A DNA stretch of 64,000 nucleotides from Bretschneidera sinensis (taxonomy: Eukaryota > Streptophyta > Magnoliopsida > Brassicales > Akaniaceae), in contig CM043698.1 of assembly GCA_023935145.1 (NCBI GenBank), positions 67,631,001 through 67,695,000 on the forward strand. Direction: 5' to 3'. Below the pieces are notes generated by a model. The model did not search any database. It was not told the DNA's origin and saw nothing but the letters and a program-made list of their open reading frames with translations. Each line of letters opens with the position of its first letter. Within the stretch, counting starts at the first letter, position 1. The translations under genes and the position numbers were made by a program. Shown here piece after piece: positions 23,829 to 36,365 of this stretch.

Positions 23829-24919
23829 TTAAGAGCAAGTCGACATTTTGTGATAATAACACACCTCAAATACTTTAGTTCGAACTTAAACTCCAACAAG
23901 ACTTATTTTCCTATTCACACCTAACCTTATCATGGTATAAGGACACCAAAATGCTACCAACCATCTCCATCTCCCACTCAAGGACATTCCGAAAGAAAGG
24001 CACATCCAAAGAAGCCACACCATTAGGGAATGAGACATACCAAGTCAATGAGAGCTTCTTTACCTCGCACAAGGTCAAAGATGCAAGGAAAACGGTCTTG
24101 AAGGGAAATATTTCAAGCCACGAATTAAACCAAAGCCGAGTTCTTTTCCCTTTACCCACTAAGTCCACACAAAGCGAGAAGCTTTCCCACCTTTTCCGAA
24201 TCAATTTTCACACACCCATACAAAAAGCATATCTCACTTCCTTAGACATCAAACCATTCAACTCCAAACCAAACTTAGCTTCCACTACTTTTCTCCAAAA
24301 GTGATCCTCCTCCACCATAAATCTCCATAATCGTTTACCTAGAACGGTTGTACTAAAAAGAATGAGGGATTTGAGTCAGAGAGCCCCTTTTTCAATTGGT
24401 TGCTTAACAACTTCCTACCTCACAAGATGATACTTATATTCCTCCCTCGTATTACTCCAAATGAACCTTCTTTGAATTCTCTTTACCACAAGATCAATAA
24501 CCTACACCCTATTTCCAAAAAAAATCCCTTTAACCCAAAAATGAAGGGTATTAAACTAACTATCTCTAATTACATTAATAAGCCTCTTTACACCATCAAG
24601 CGTTCTACTGTTCCTCTCATTCCACAAAATCCAAAAAAAGATAAGGTTATCAACACGTAAGCCTTATTGATCTCCTTAGAGGCCCTCAACCCACTCCAAG
24701 CCCGCATTTCATCATTCTTAAAGCCAGCTATCACCTAAAAATCCCAGGAGACTATACGCCTTCTCCCATAAACTCCTTACACAACGAACAATCCAATAAA
24801 AGATGAAATATGAACTCAATGCACCTCTAGGGAATATAACATATACTCACAAACACTTTTTTTCCTTTCTTGTCAATTGTCAATGGTAAGAATTTTCCCC
24901 CAGCAGTTTCCCAAGCAAA
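23829..24919 (-). pseudogene. LINE array unit 4
   Basis: 97 open codons at 23,911-24,204, covering MIRKRWESFSLCVDLVGKGK to EWEMEMVGSILVSLYHDK. No matching unit follows unit 7, so the second higher-order copy is incomplete. Confidence 0.7.
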
Positions 24920-26207
24920 GATACTTACTTACGAGCACGACGACACTTCGAGATAAGAACACACCTCAAAAACTATTGTCCACACTTAGACTCCAACTAG
25001 CCTTATCTTCCTATTCACACCCAACCTTATCATGGTATTAGGACTCCAAAAAGCTATCAACCATCTCCATCTCCCATTCAAGGACATTCTGAAAGAAAGG
25101 CACATCCCAAGAAGCCACACCATTAGGGAATGAGACACACCGAGTCAAATAGAGCTTCTTTCCCTCACACAAGGTCAAAGATGCATGGAAAACGGTCCAC
25201 ACAAATATTTCAAGCCCCGAATTAAGCCAAAGCCGAGTTCTATTCTAGTTACCCACTAAGTCCACACAAAGGGAAAAGCTCACCCAACTTTTTCGAATCT
25301 TTTTTCACACACCCATACAAAAAGAACCTCTCACTTCCTTAGATATCTAACCATTTAATTCCAAACAAACATTAGTTTCCACTACTTTTCTCTAAAAATG
25401 ATCCTCCTCCACCATAAATCTCCATAATCATTTACCTAGAAGGGTTGTACTGAAAAGAATGAGGGAATTGAGTCAGAGAGCCCCTTTTTCAATCAGGTGC
25501 TTAACAACTTCCTATGTCATTAGATGATACTTATATTCCTCCCCCGTATTACCCCAAATGAACCTTCTTTGAATTCTCTCTACCACAAGCTCAATAACCA
25601 ACACCATATTTCCAAGAAAAATACCCTTTAAACCAAAAATGAAGAGTATTAAACTATCTCCAATTACAATAACAAACCTCCTTACACCATCGAGCATTCT
25701 ATTGTTCCTTTCATTCCAAAGAATCCAAAAAAGATGTATTACCCAGAATGAACCTTCTTTGAATGCTCTCTACCACAAGATCAATAACCTACACCCCATT
25801 TCAAAAAATTTCCCTTTAAACCAAAAATTAAGAGTATTAAACAGACTATCTCTAATTACATTAATAAGCTTATTTACACCATCAAGAGTTCTACAGTTTC
25901 TCTCATTCCACATAATCCAAAAAAAAGATAAGACTATCGACGTGTAAGCCTTATTGATCTCCTTAGAGGCCTTCAACCCACTGCAAGCCCACACTTCATC
26001 ATTCAAACAGCTAGCTATCACCTAAGAAACCCCAGGACTATATAAGCCTTCTCCCATAAACTCTTTACATATCGAACAATCCAATAAAAGATGAAATATG
26101 AACTCAATGCACCACTAGCAAATATAACATCTATTAACAAGAATTTTTTCCATTTTTGTAAATTTTCAATGATAAGAATTTTCTCGAAAGTGGTTTCCCA
26201 AGCAAAT
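24920..26207 (-). pseudogene. LINE array unit 5 (sister of unit 1)
   Basis: Shares with unit 1 the gagcacgacgacacttcg start, the LDGVRRF.IVIGDSL.LFIFG variant (25,512-25,697) and the duplicated joint (25,523 and 25,733). It also preserves the LINE C-terminal end FFWIMWNERNCRTLDGVNKL (25,770-26,021). Confidence 0.7.
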
Positions 26208-26757
26208 ATACTTGCTTAGGAGCAACACGACGTTTTGTGATAATAACAAACCTCAAAGATGATACTTATATTCCTCCCCTGTGTTACTCCAAACGAACAT
26301 TTTTTGAATTCTGTCTACCACAAGATCAATAACCTACACCCTATTTCCAAAAAAAATTAATCTTTAAACAAAAAATTAAGGGTATTAAACTAATTATCTC
26401 TAATTACATTAATAAGCCTCTTTACACCACCATGCGTTCTATGGTTCCCCTCATTCCAAGAATTCAAAAAAAGATAAGGTTATCGACATGTAAGCCTTAA
26501 TGATTTCCTTAGAGGCCCTCAACCCACTCCAAGCCCATACTTCATCATTCACAGAGCCAGATATCACCTAAGAAACCCTAGAACTCTATATACCTTCTCC
26601 CATATAAACTTCTTACACAACGAACGATCCAATAAAAGATGAAATATGAACTTAATGCACCACTAGCGAATATAACATCTATTAACAAACATTTTTATCC
26701 CTTTTTGTAAATTGTCAATGGTAAGAATTTTCTCCCAAGATACTTCCCAAACAAAGA
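26208..26757 (-). pseudogene. LINE array unit 6 (sister of unit 2, internally deleted)
   Basis: After aacaaacctcaaag (about 26,255) it jumps to the gatgatacttat region. About 480 bp present in unit 2 (about 21,797-22,278) is missing. It retains the caccaccatgcgttct marker (about 26,428). Confidence 0.7.
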
Positions 26758-27780
26758 TACTTACTTACTTAGGAGCAAGACGACATTTTGTGATATGAAC
26801 ACACCTCAAAGACTTTTGTCCATACATAGACTCCAACTAGCCTTATCTTTCTATTCACACCCAACCTTATCATAGTATAAGGACGCCAAAAAGCTATCAA
26901 CCATCTCCATCACCCAATCAAGGACATTCTGAAAGAAAGGTACATCCCAAGAAGCCACACCATTAGGGAATGAGACACACGAGTACATGACAGTTTCTTT
27001 ACCTCGCACAAGGTCAAAGATGCAAGGAAATCGGTCTTGAAGGGAAATGTTTCAAGCCATGAATTAAACCAAAGCCGAGTTCTTTTCCCGTTACCCACTA
27101 AGTCCATGCAAAGCGAGAAGCACTCCCACCATTTCCGAATCCATTTTCACACACCCATACAAAAAGCACCTCTCACTTCCATAGACATCTAACCATTCAA
27201 CTCCAAACCAAACTTAGCTTCCACTACTTTCTCAAAAAGTGATCCTCCTCCACCATAAATCTCCATAACCGTTTAGCTACAAGGGTTGTATTGAAAAGAA
27301 TGAGGGATTTGAGATAGAGAGCCCCCTGTTCAACTGGTTGCTTAACAACTTCCTACCACACTAGATGATACTTATATTCCTCCCCCGTATTACCCCAAAT
27401 GAACCTTCTTTAAATGCTCTCTAACCACAAGATCAATAGCCTCTATCTCATTCACCAAAAAAATTCTCTTTACACCAAAAATTAAGGATATTAAACTATC
27501 TTTAATTACATTAATAAGCCTCTTTACACCATCAATCATTCTGGTTCCTATTATTCCACAAAATCCAAAAAAAACAAAGAGATAAAACTATCGATATGTA
27601 AGCCTTATTGATCTCTTTAGAGGCCCTCAACCCACTCCAAGCCCACATTTCATCTTTCACAGAGCTAACTATCACCTGAGAAACCCCAAGACTCTATACG
27701 CCTTCTCCTATAATCTCCTTACACAATGAACAATCCAATAAAAGAACTAAATGCATCACTAGCAAATATAACATCTATGA
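26758..27780 (-). pseudogene. LINE array unit 7 (sister of unit 3)
   Basis: 65 open codons at 26,910-27,107 (DLVGNGKRTRLWFNSWLE). The array stops at 27,780 in the middle of the aaatataacatctat phrase. Confidence 0.7.
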
Positions 27781-28170
27781 TGTCAATTTAAGTGTCTAGC
27801 ACGAATTTCGACCCACTTATTACATAGCGAAGAAAGGCAAAGGCTCTTGCTCGAATGCGTGACTACAGCACGCCTATCGTCGTGGCCCAACACTAGAAAA
27901 TGCTTGGTAGATTGAGCAAGAATACTACAACTAGGGATACGCACAATGGAGTTGAAGGCATAGTCTAAATAAAAAGAATTGAACAACAACCCAGCATGTG
28001 GCGGATTTTGATGGAGCCTCGCAAAAGAAGAGCCTTACACAATAAGGGTGTTAAAGCACTTCACCTAGCAGCTTCTTTCTTATTATTAGTAAGATGGGGG
28101 AAAGCCCGTAATGTGCTAATGTATGCTTTCATTAGTTTTCTATATCTATCGCGACAGTATTGCATTTAGC
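27781..28170. other. Unassigned sequence with raised GC
   Basis: Less AT-rich than its surroundings, with one minus-strand frame (27,783-27,989) ending NKWVEIRARHLN. No family recognised. It may be a piece of a host gene or another element trapped between the arrays. Confidence 0.3.
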
Positions 28171-28400
28171 ATAATTTAGAAAGTATGTTGATCAATTCAA
28201 ATCCATGCTATACAAAAATACACATAAAAAAGGCATAAACACGCGCAGATATAACAAAAAAATATTCAAAATAAACAAAATCCAAAAGACCTAAGAAACC
28301 CAATCAGACAAATTCCAAAGAGTACCGACAAATTTTTTTACCAAAAACACAAAAACCTAGATGCTATAAAGCATGAATCACATAAAAGAAAGATACTTAC

Positions 28401-28474
28401 AAAGCAATCATCATCAATGATGTAGATATACTTCTTCTTGGACACCATGTAACCGAAGCAACGGCAAGCAAACC
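28401..28474 (-). pseudogene. RGP/UDP-arabinopyranose mutase exon fragment 1
   Basis: Minus-strand translation gives [22 protein letters not shown] followed by a GTAAG donor. This matches the conserved core of plant reversibly glycosylated polypeptides (UDP-arabinopyranose mutases), which interconvert UDP-arabinopyranose and UDP-arabinofuranose for cell-wall synthesis and contain the DDD motif. The fragment has no acceptor site; it is cut by the repeat joint. Non-functional. Confidence 0.75.
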
Positions 28475-28699
28475 CAGTATGCTAATCAATTCAAATCCAT
28501 GCTATACACAAACACACATAAACAGAGTCATAAACACAAGCACATATAACAAAAAAAAAAAAAAAAGATGTGAAATAAACAAACCCATGACCCAAGAAAC
28601 CAAATCAACCAAATTCCAAAGACTACCGATAACATTCCAACAAAAAAAGTCTATTTTTAGAATAGTCATAATAAGGTTAGCCTCAACATTTATATTCGA

Positions 28700-29408
28700 C
28701 TGAGTTGAAGACCACTAAAAAACTATTAACCCAGGGATAGGTCTTTTTTTATTTAAATAAATCCCCTTCACCACCTACACTACTTAAGAAGAAAGAAAGA
28801 CCATTGCCTCACTCAAAAAACAAGATTAATTCAAATATTAGATAGATAGGGAAAATCTAGCCTAACTATTCTTATAATCCACACGTGCAGAGTCGGGAAG
28901 CATAATTATTTCTATCCTTTTCATCAAAAGAGATTTTCAATCAGGAGAGGGCATTTAGTTGCTATACTTGATTCTTGCTTAGGACCCACGGACCAAAAAA
29001 GGGAAAAAGAAATTGTTGATTTCATTGATAATTAGCAAAAACATATTAAGCCACAAACAGATACAACCATGCAAATCGTAAATGACACTGCAAATTTCAA
29101 ACCAAATATTTATATAGTACGAACGCATGTTACCAAGAAGTGGTATGTGCGAAGTTATCAACATTGCCTTCCATCAGGAGATCAATCCAATTCTATAATC
29201 AAATGCAAATTTATGGTTGTATGATATAGAAGTAAGAAGCACAAAAAGACCGACAACAATGTTACATTTTATGTTAAAATTCAAAGGAGGGGCATATTCT
29301 GCAATGAAGAAATATAAATACAATGTTGGGTTAATTATTAAAAAAACCTTGACCATAGTGAGATCTATACCATGAACTCCAAACACAAATGTCACACTCG
29401 GAATGTTA
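28700..29408. other. Unassigned AT-rich sequence inside the RGP array
   Basis: About 700 bp that does not match the repeat units. Minus-strand frames at 28,979-29,164 and 29,174-29,395 are short and unrecognised. It may be intron or flank of the parent gene or another insertion. Confidence 0.35.
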
Positions 29409-30226
29409 AGGCAAGGAAATTAGATTGCAAATACAAAATAAACAAGGATCCTTTGGCTACATCAAGTGCAGTTATGTGAGATTCAATGATCTTATTTCAG
29501 ACATGTGTGGCTTTTGCTCATCTAGAGTCTATATGATTTGATTTTTATACAATAACAAATAAAACAAATTATGATAGGTCCATAGCCACTAATGATGCGC
29601 AAAATTCTGAAGCATCTCATAATCGAATTTTTCTATTAGTAGAATATATAGCTCAACCTAAAAAGGAGTCAAATAATATCTCCAAAAAAAAACAAAGAAT
29701 TGCATTTAGCATAATTTAGATATGTTGATCCATTCAAATCCATGCCATAAACAAACACACAAATATAGGCATAAACAAAAGCACATATAACAAAAAAAAA
29801 ATCGAAAGAAAGAGTTTTAAGGCAAGGAAATTAAATTGCAAATACAAAATAAACAAGGATCCTTTGGCTACATCAAGTGCACTTATGTGAGATTCAATGA
29901 TCTTATTTCAGACATGCGTGGCTTTTGCTCATCTAGAGTCTATATGATTTGATTTTCATACAGTAACAAATAAAACAACTTATGATAGGTCTATAGCCAC
30001 TAATGATGCGCAAAATTCTGAAGCATCTCATAATCGAATTTTTCTATTAGTAGAATATATAGCTCAACCTAAAAAGGAGTCAAATAATTTCTCAAAAATA
30101 CAAAGAATTGCATTTAGCATAATTTAGAAAGTTTGTTGATCCATTCAAATCCATGCCATACAAAAACACACACAAACAGAGGCATAAACAAAAGCACATA
30201 TAACAAAAAAAAATATCGAAATAAAC
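29409..30226. repeat. Direct tandem duplication of about 409 bp
   Basis: Sequence from taaggcaaggaaatta to the gcatataacaaaaaaa phrase occurs at 29,409-29,815 and again at 29,818-30,226 with only scattered differences. It spans the phrase ttgcatttagcataatttaga and the start of an RGP unit. Confidence 0.85.
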
Positions 30227-30348
30227 AAACCCAAAAGACCCAAGAACCAAATCAGCCAAATTCCAAAGACTACTGGAAAAAACCTTCACCAAAAAAACAA
30301 AAACCCATATGCCAGAAAGCATGAATCACATAAAAGAAAGAAACTTAC

Positions 30349-30416
30349 AAAGCAATCATCATCAATGATGTAGATATACTTCTTCTTGGACACCATGTAA
30401 CAAGCAGAACCCGTAT
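30349..30416 (-). pseudogene. RGP exon fragment 2
   Basis: Minus strand reads [20 protein letters not shown] with the GTAAG donor (30,344-30,348). Compared with fragment 1 the CRCFG part is shortened. It is cut at the repeat joint. Confidence 0.7.
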
Positions 30417-30621
30417 GTTGATCAATTCAAATCCATGCTATACACAAACATACAAAAACAGAGCCATAAATAAAAGCACATATAACAAAAAAAATATCAG
30501 AATAAACAACCCAAGAAACCAAAACAGTCAAATTCCAAACACTACAGACAAAAAAATTCACCAAAAAAAACAAAAACCCAAATGCCAGAAAGCATGAATC
30601 ACATAAAAGAAAGAAACTTAC

Positions 30622-30690
30622 AAAGCAATCATCATCAATGGTGTAGATATACTTCTTGGACACCATGTAACCAGCAAGCAGAACCAATAT
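30622..30690 (-). pseudogene. RGP exon fragment 3
   Basis: Minus strand reads [17 protein letters not shown] with the donor at 30,617-30,621. One of the three lysine codons is missing. Confidence 0.7.
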
Positions 30691-31103
30691 TCAGATAAAT
30701 TCAAATTCATGTATACACAAACACACATAAACAGAGGCATAAACACGGTCACATTTAACAAAAGAAAAATCCGAAATAAGGAAACCCAAAAAGACCCAAG
30801 AAACCAAATCACCCAAATTCTAAAGACTATGGACAAAAAATTTAACCAAAAAAACCCATATGCAAGAAAGCACAAATCACATAAAAGAATGAAACTTACA
30901 AAGCAATCATCAAGAATGCTGATCAATTCGAATTCATGCTATACACAAACACGCATAAACACAAGCACATATAACAAAAAAATTCGAAATAAACAAACCC
31001 AAAAGACCCAAGAAACCAAATCAGTCAAATACCAAATACTATGGACCAAAAATTTCAACTCAGATGCCAAAAGGCACGAATCACACAAAAGAAAGAATCT
31101 TAC

Positions 31104-31215
31104 AAAGCAATAATCATCAATGGTGTAGATATACTTACCGAAGCAGCGGCATGCAGAACCCTTGAAGATCCTGTTGATGTCGTTCCTGTTGTAGAGCGGT
31201 AGTCAAAGCCACGGT
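31104..31215 (-). pseudogene. RGP exon fragment at the array's 5' end
   Basis: Minus strand reads [10 protein letters not shown], then SACRCFG, then [11 protein letters not shown] and a GTAAG donor. These are consecutive landmarks of RGP proteins, but about 12 residues are missing between INRI and SACRCFG and about 6 before KYIYT. GFDY lies just upstream in another frame, so there is also a frameshift, and the second Asp-codon context reads DDY and not DDD. This is the most complete piece and probably nearest the parental pseudogene. Sequence to about 31,290 may be its more GC-rich 5' part, not assignable. Confidence 0.7.
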
Positions 31216-32759
31216 AAGAAGAAGAGGGCGTGGGAGGAGGCGGCGAACTGGAGGGAGAAAGAAGGGGAGGCCGGGGAGAGAGAAGATTTTAAAACGGCTG
31301 CCATGTTTTAATAAAAAAACAAATTAATTCCCGTACCTGATAATGATTTTAAAATTAAAAAATTATTTATAAACCTTTTAAAATGGATATTAAATCATTT
31401 TTTTATTGCTTCTGTCTATAATAATGCTTTTAAAAGTTAAATGGTAAAATAAAATCCTAAACATAAAACATGATTTTCTGATTATGGTGTAATAATAATT
31501 GTCGGTCATATGAAAAAAAAAAAATTTGCCAAGGGTTAGATAAGGGTGTGGCTTCGAAAAAATTGAATTACTTAACCAAAAATTTTGGTTTGTTTATTAC
31601 AATAGACGGTATTATTTTTTGAGAATTTCAAACTGAAACTATTAGAAAAAAAAGTTATATAAATTCTCCTAATTATTCAAAACAAATAATTATTTTTTAA
31701 AAATAAATAAATTAAAATTTTGTACAAAATATAACCACAATATTCTAATATGACGTTTTGTTAACGTATTAATGAATATATTTTTTAAAAACACAAGTAT
31801 TTTGTCTATATGGAGTCGAATAAGGGTATTTTAGTCTATCAAAAAGTTTTACACCCTTTTTCAGATTCGATCAAAATCTATCTCTCTATATATATATTTT
31901 TTTTCAGACACTATTTATTTAAGAAAATATGTTTTTTTTAAATCTACACAATTTCAAATTCAAAATATTTGTATATTTTACCTCTAACCAATAAAATTAT
32001 TTAATCTTAAATTCAAAATTAATTAATTATTAACATGTGGATAAAATAATTTTTTTTGTGCTTCTGCATTTTTATATCTATTTTAATATTTTCTTAATTA
32101 GCTATTGATTAAAATTTTATCCAGCTGGTTCAATTTTTCTTAACTCTCTTCAAAGTTTAAATTTTAAATATTAAAATTTTTTACTGCATATATAATCCTC
32201 ATTTCTTTGTTATCTTTTTCTCTCCATCTTTTTACACTTTCTATATGTATATGTCACCAAATTTTTTTTCGCTTTCTTTATCTAACTTTGCTCCATTGAG
32301 TAAAAATTATTGGTATGTTATTATATTTTACTTAAATCTTTCTATGTTTTACCAAAGAATAATTTCTCACTTTTTGCATTTGTCTCCATATTCTTTTTGT
32401 TTTTCGTTTTTCCAATCTCTTGCTTTCCTTAGTGGACTTATTGGGAAGTATATACTATTATATTTTACTTAATGAAATTCTAATATTTTAATAAATTGTA
32501 TATTATATACATGCATTTACTTTATATTATGTTATCATTTTTTTTTACTTTTTTACAACGAGGAGTGCTTGGGTTAGGTGCCGAAAACGTCTTGGACGGT
32601 GCCGAAAATTTCTTCTCCTCTTTCTGCATCAAGGTTGTGCTGAAGAATCCTCAAAAATCAGTTTGATATATATATATATATATGTATGCTGCTCAACTAT
32701 GCAGAAATAATTATTTCTTAAAAAAAATATTAAATTCAGTGCATATTTTGTACGATGTG

Positions 32760-34310
32760 CAAAAAATTCATAACATTTAAGATGAAATAAGATAAGTTTG
32801 AATATTGAAATATAAAAAAAAATATGAATATAATGAGAAGATAAAAAAATAGATATAGATAAACCTTTTAGATAAAAAATATAAGAGTTTTGAGATGATC
32901 TAAGATAAGATGTATATATATACAAAGTTTGAATATAATGAGGAAATTAAAAAAAAGCTAAGAGATAGTATATATAAAGCTGATAGATAAATATTGCAAG
33001 ATTCTTAAGATAGAATCAGATACACTTAATAATTAAATACACAAAATTTTAATATACTGAGTAGATACAAAATTTGAATGTAATGAGGAGATAAAAAAAC
33101 GTTAAGATATATGGATAAAACTAATAGATAAACAAATGTTTTTATAGAAAAAAAAATGAATATAATGAGTAGTTAAAAAGCTAATAGATAAAAATACTCT
33201 TAATATAATAAAAAAAAAACTAATACATATAGATTAAGGTGACCGACAAAAAAAGAATAAATTTTAAAATGAAATAAGTTAAAGTTTGAATATTGAAATA
33301 TATAAAATTTAAATATAATGAGGAGATAAAAAAGCTAATAGATATTAATAATCTTATTGCTTAGATGAAACAAGATAAGTTTGATATTGAAATATATAAA
33401 ATTTGAATATAAAGAGAAGATAAAAAAGCTAATAGATATAGATAAAACTAATGGATAAAAAATGCTTAATTTTTAAGATGAAATAAGATTGAACAAAATT
33501 TTAATATAATGAGTAAATACAAAGTTTAAATATAATGAGTAGATAAAAAATTTAAATATAATGAGGAGATAAAAATGTTAATAGATAAAAAAAAGTGCTT
33601 TGATATAAAATTTGAATATAATGAGTAGTTGAAAAAATATTAGATAAATTAATAGAATATAAGGACGAGAAAAAAAAATAGAAAAAGTCATGTTTTTTAA
33701 GATAAAATAAGATAAGTTTAAATATTGAAATATAAAATGTCTAAATATAATGAAGAGATAGAAAAACTAATAGATAATGATAAAAAAAAATATAAGATTT
33801 TTAGTATGAAATATGATAAGTTGTATATTGAGATATAAAATTTTTTCAAAAATGAAGAGATAAAAAAGGCAATTGATATAGATAAAATTAATAGATAAAA
33901 AATATAGAATTTTTAAGATAAAAAGAAGATAGACTAAATATTAAAATATAAAAAATGTAATATAATGAAAAGATACAAAATTTAAATATTCTGACAGGAT
34001 AAAAAAGCTAATAGCTCTGATAAAAATTTATAATGAGTAGTTGAAAAGCTATTAGATAAAAAATATGAATATAATAAAAAGAAAAGAAAGCTAATAGATA
34101 TAGATAAAGCCAAAAAAAAATGCAGGATTTTAAAGATGAAATAAGTTAAGTTTAAATATTGAAATATACAAAATTTAAATATAAAGTGGAGATGAAAAAA
34201 AAAAGCTAATAGATATTGATAAAAATACGAATTTTTAAGATGAAGTAAGATAAGTTGTCTATTGAAACATACAAAATTTGAATATGATAAGGATATAAAA
34301 AATTTAAAAT
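32760..34310. repeat. Degenerate AT-rich tandem repeat (copy C)
   Basis: Counterpart of 7380-8980, co-linear with it almost throughout, so the array was already formed before the segmental duplication. Confidence 0.75.
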
Positions 34311-35374
34311 GATTTTGATTGTTCACGTGAATTGAATTATGGTATAAAATTATTTTTACAATATATGCCAGTTTAGTTTATCGACTATAATTAACAATGT
34401 TGATTAATATTTTTTAGATATAAGAATTACATTCATTTTGAAATTATATTTATTTTATAGATGTTACATTTTAATGTATAAATGATGAATTTATGTCCTC
34501 ACTGGTTTTTGAAATTAAAAAAAAAAACGGTAGAATGTGCAAAGTGTAGTAAAATATGTATAAAACAAAGTATGTAGTTGTAACGACCTATCTTGAGTTG
34601 GCCACCCCCGAGACTGTGCTATCATATTTTGAAAATCCCAGCATGACACATATATGCAACAATAAAAATAACACCAATAGAAATTTTACATCAATCCTCA
34701 ACCCTTAACAGGAGAGATACATCATTCTGATCTTGACTTAAACATTATATACAACTTAAAATGCATGAATATTTACAATTAAAATTTTATTTTATTTTCT
34801 CATTAGTCTGAGGATGTGGACACGTACGTGGCTTGCAGATAATGATTTCGTCTGAACCTTAACTCGTCAAACTATTTGTCCTGCCTGCTACCTGAAATCA
34901 TTGTACAATGAGGGATCAGCTTCACAAGCTCAGTGAATTAAATTTACTAAAAATATTCAATTTGCATAAATGGTTTTTCAATATTTAATTATTTATATCT
35001 CATACAACTTGATTATAGCATTCTGCTATCACTACACATACCATAAGTCTCATTCTCTATCAATCTCTTCTTCTTATATATTGGTTCACCTTAAGACCAT
35101 CAATTATCTCATAATTACGTCGTTATGAGATTCACAACATAAAGTCTACCATTTAGATAGTTCTTATAATAACATACTTCTATGCTTCTTTCTTACCATA
35201 ACAATCTCTGTGTGAGACTCATTTTATCTATAAATAAAAGTGCAATAACAAATAACACTTCAGCATTTCAGTAATGCAATCAATATTTAAAGTAGATGCA
35301 ATGCATGAAGTATTATTTGGGAACGTCTTTCCACATGTCGACATGTTTTTATCTTAGACTAGCCCCCTCCCTTT

Positions 35375-35470
35375 TTTTATTTCCAATATATACCGGCTGT
35401 CACGGTTTTCCTTTATTTCCAGCATATACCGACTGTCACGATTTTCCCCTCCCTGTTCTTTTATCTTATA
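35375..35470. repeat. LTR-internal minisatellite
   Basis: Repeated phrases of the type atataccg.ctgtcacg.ttttcc, unit about 36 bp. The same repeat, with different copy number, lies in the other LTR (57,450-57,570) and inverted in element 2's LTR (39,890-40,090). Reading frames across it (YTGCHGFPLF-type) are artefacts. Confidence 0.8.
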
Positions 35471-36343
35471 CACATGCATATGAACAATGATATGAAATAT
35501 GCATATGAACCATAATATTAAAAAAAAATGAATTCAAATATTTAAATTAGCTATCTTGATTATTCTCAATTTATTATTAAAAGAAATTCCACTAAATTTC
35601 TCTCCTCATAAATCACTTCAAATCATCCATCATAGCTTATCAAGATCCCTTAAATTTCATCTCCTCATAATTCGTATAAAAACATCAACCATAACTCATC
35701 AAGAATTGCACTTATCGCTTTTATTATTAAATCAACTTATTATTCCAAAAATATTATTTATCACATGATAATTTTCACATGTCCAAAATTCCTATCATAC
35801 CTATCAATCAATTTTTCATCTACCACCAAAGTATAAGCTAATAATTTATTTTAATATTATCATTAGATATTTCATTTTTATCTAGATTACTTAAAGTAAA
35901 TCTAACTCACCACGTAGCACTTAGAGCTACCCGTGGATCACTTCATTGCCTTTCCCGTTCCTCTTAGCAATTGCCCCCGGTTGCTGATCGTCAACACCTG
36001 ACATAATATTTACATTAAACATCTAATTTATTCTTCAATTCTTCCTAATTTATACTCTTTGAAAATTTCCACTTTGAATTCCGGGAAATTTCATTTATGC
36101 TAAAATTCAAAAATAAACTTCACGTTATTACCTTATGTTTTTCTTAGCACTTTCCGTGACTCTCTATAAAATTCTCCCGTAAATCCCTTCAAAATTTTGC
36201 TCTTTCAACATTTCTTTCGGTCTCCAAATGTTTAGAGAAAATGAATAGTTTGAATTGTAAAAGGAAGAAACCAAACAAGATTTAGTAAAAAATAAATAAA
36301 AGAAAAAAACTAAACTATTTATATAAAATCACAACCTCAGCAG

Positions 36344-36365
36344 CCCCCCCCCCCCCCCCCCCCCC
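36344..36365 (+). repeat. Poly(C) tract
   Basis: 22 consecutive C within the element 1 LTR. Length may be affected by slippage in sequencing. Confidence 0.9.

Larger units (their letters stand above)
20411..27780 (-). mobile_element. Tandem higher-order array of LINE 3' fragments
   Basis: Seven head-to-tail units, mostly of 1.0-1.3 kb. Each carries on the minus strand a decayed C-terminal part of a plant LINE ORF2. Recognisable pieces in protein order are IQRRFIWGNTGEEYKYHL, KQPIEKG, a tract like RLWFNSWLEIFPFKTDFLASLTLC, FPNGVASWDVPFFWN, then the zf-RVT tail ending FFWIMWNERNCRTLDGV. In each unit the protein end is fused directly to the start of the next unit. All frames are broken. Units 5-7 resemble units 1-3 more than their neighbours, giving a higher-order period of about 4.5 kb. 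The array grew by unequal exchange and not by separate LINE insertions, since no poly(A) tails or target duplications separate the units. Confidence 0.75.
28180..31103 (-). repeat. Tandem array of RGP gene intron/exon fragments
   Basis: Units of about 200-285 bp begin gttgatcaattcaaatccatg, run through an intron-like tract (acataaac..ggcataaacac, aaacccaaaagacccaag) and end in cttacaaagcaatcatcatcaatg plus the exon. Starts are near 28,188, 28,475, 29,722, 30,135, 30,418, 30,690 and 30,915. Several are truncated, and two are embedded in a larger 409-bp duplication. Confidence 0.75.

Noticed and set aside
22811..24304. Plus-strand frames of 117-134 codons in the tandem array
   Set aside because: Antisense of the LINE-derived units; they recur because the units recur, not because of selection.
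20411..27780. CRISPR-like or centromeric satellite
   Set aside because: Units of about 1 kb with LINE protein homology and plant context; no short direct repeats with spacers, and far too few copies to call it a centromere satellite.
35296..35490. Frames with repeated YTGCHGFPLF / YRLSRFS motifs (also 39,821-40,162 and 57,368-57,628)
   Set aside because: They lie wholly in LTRs and translate the LTR minisatellite.
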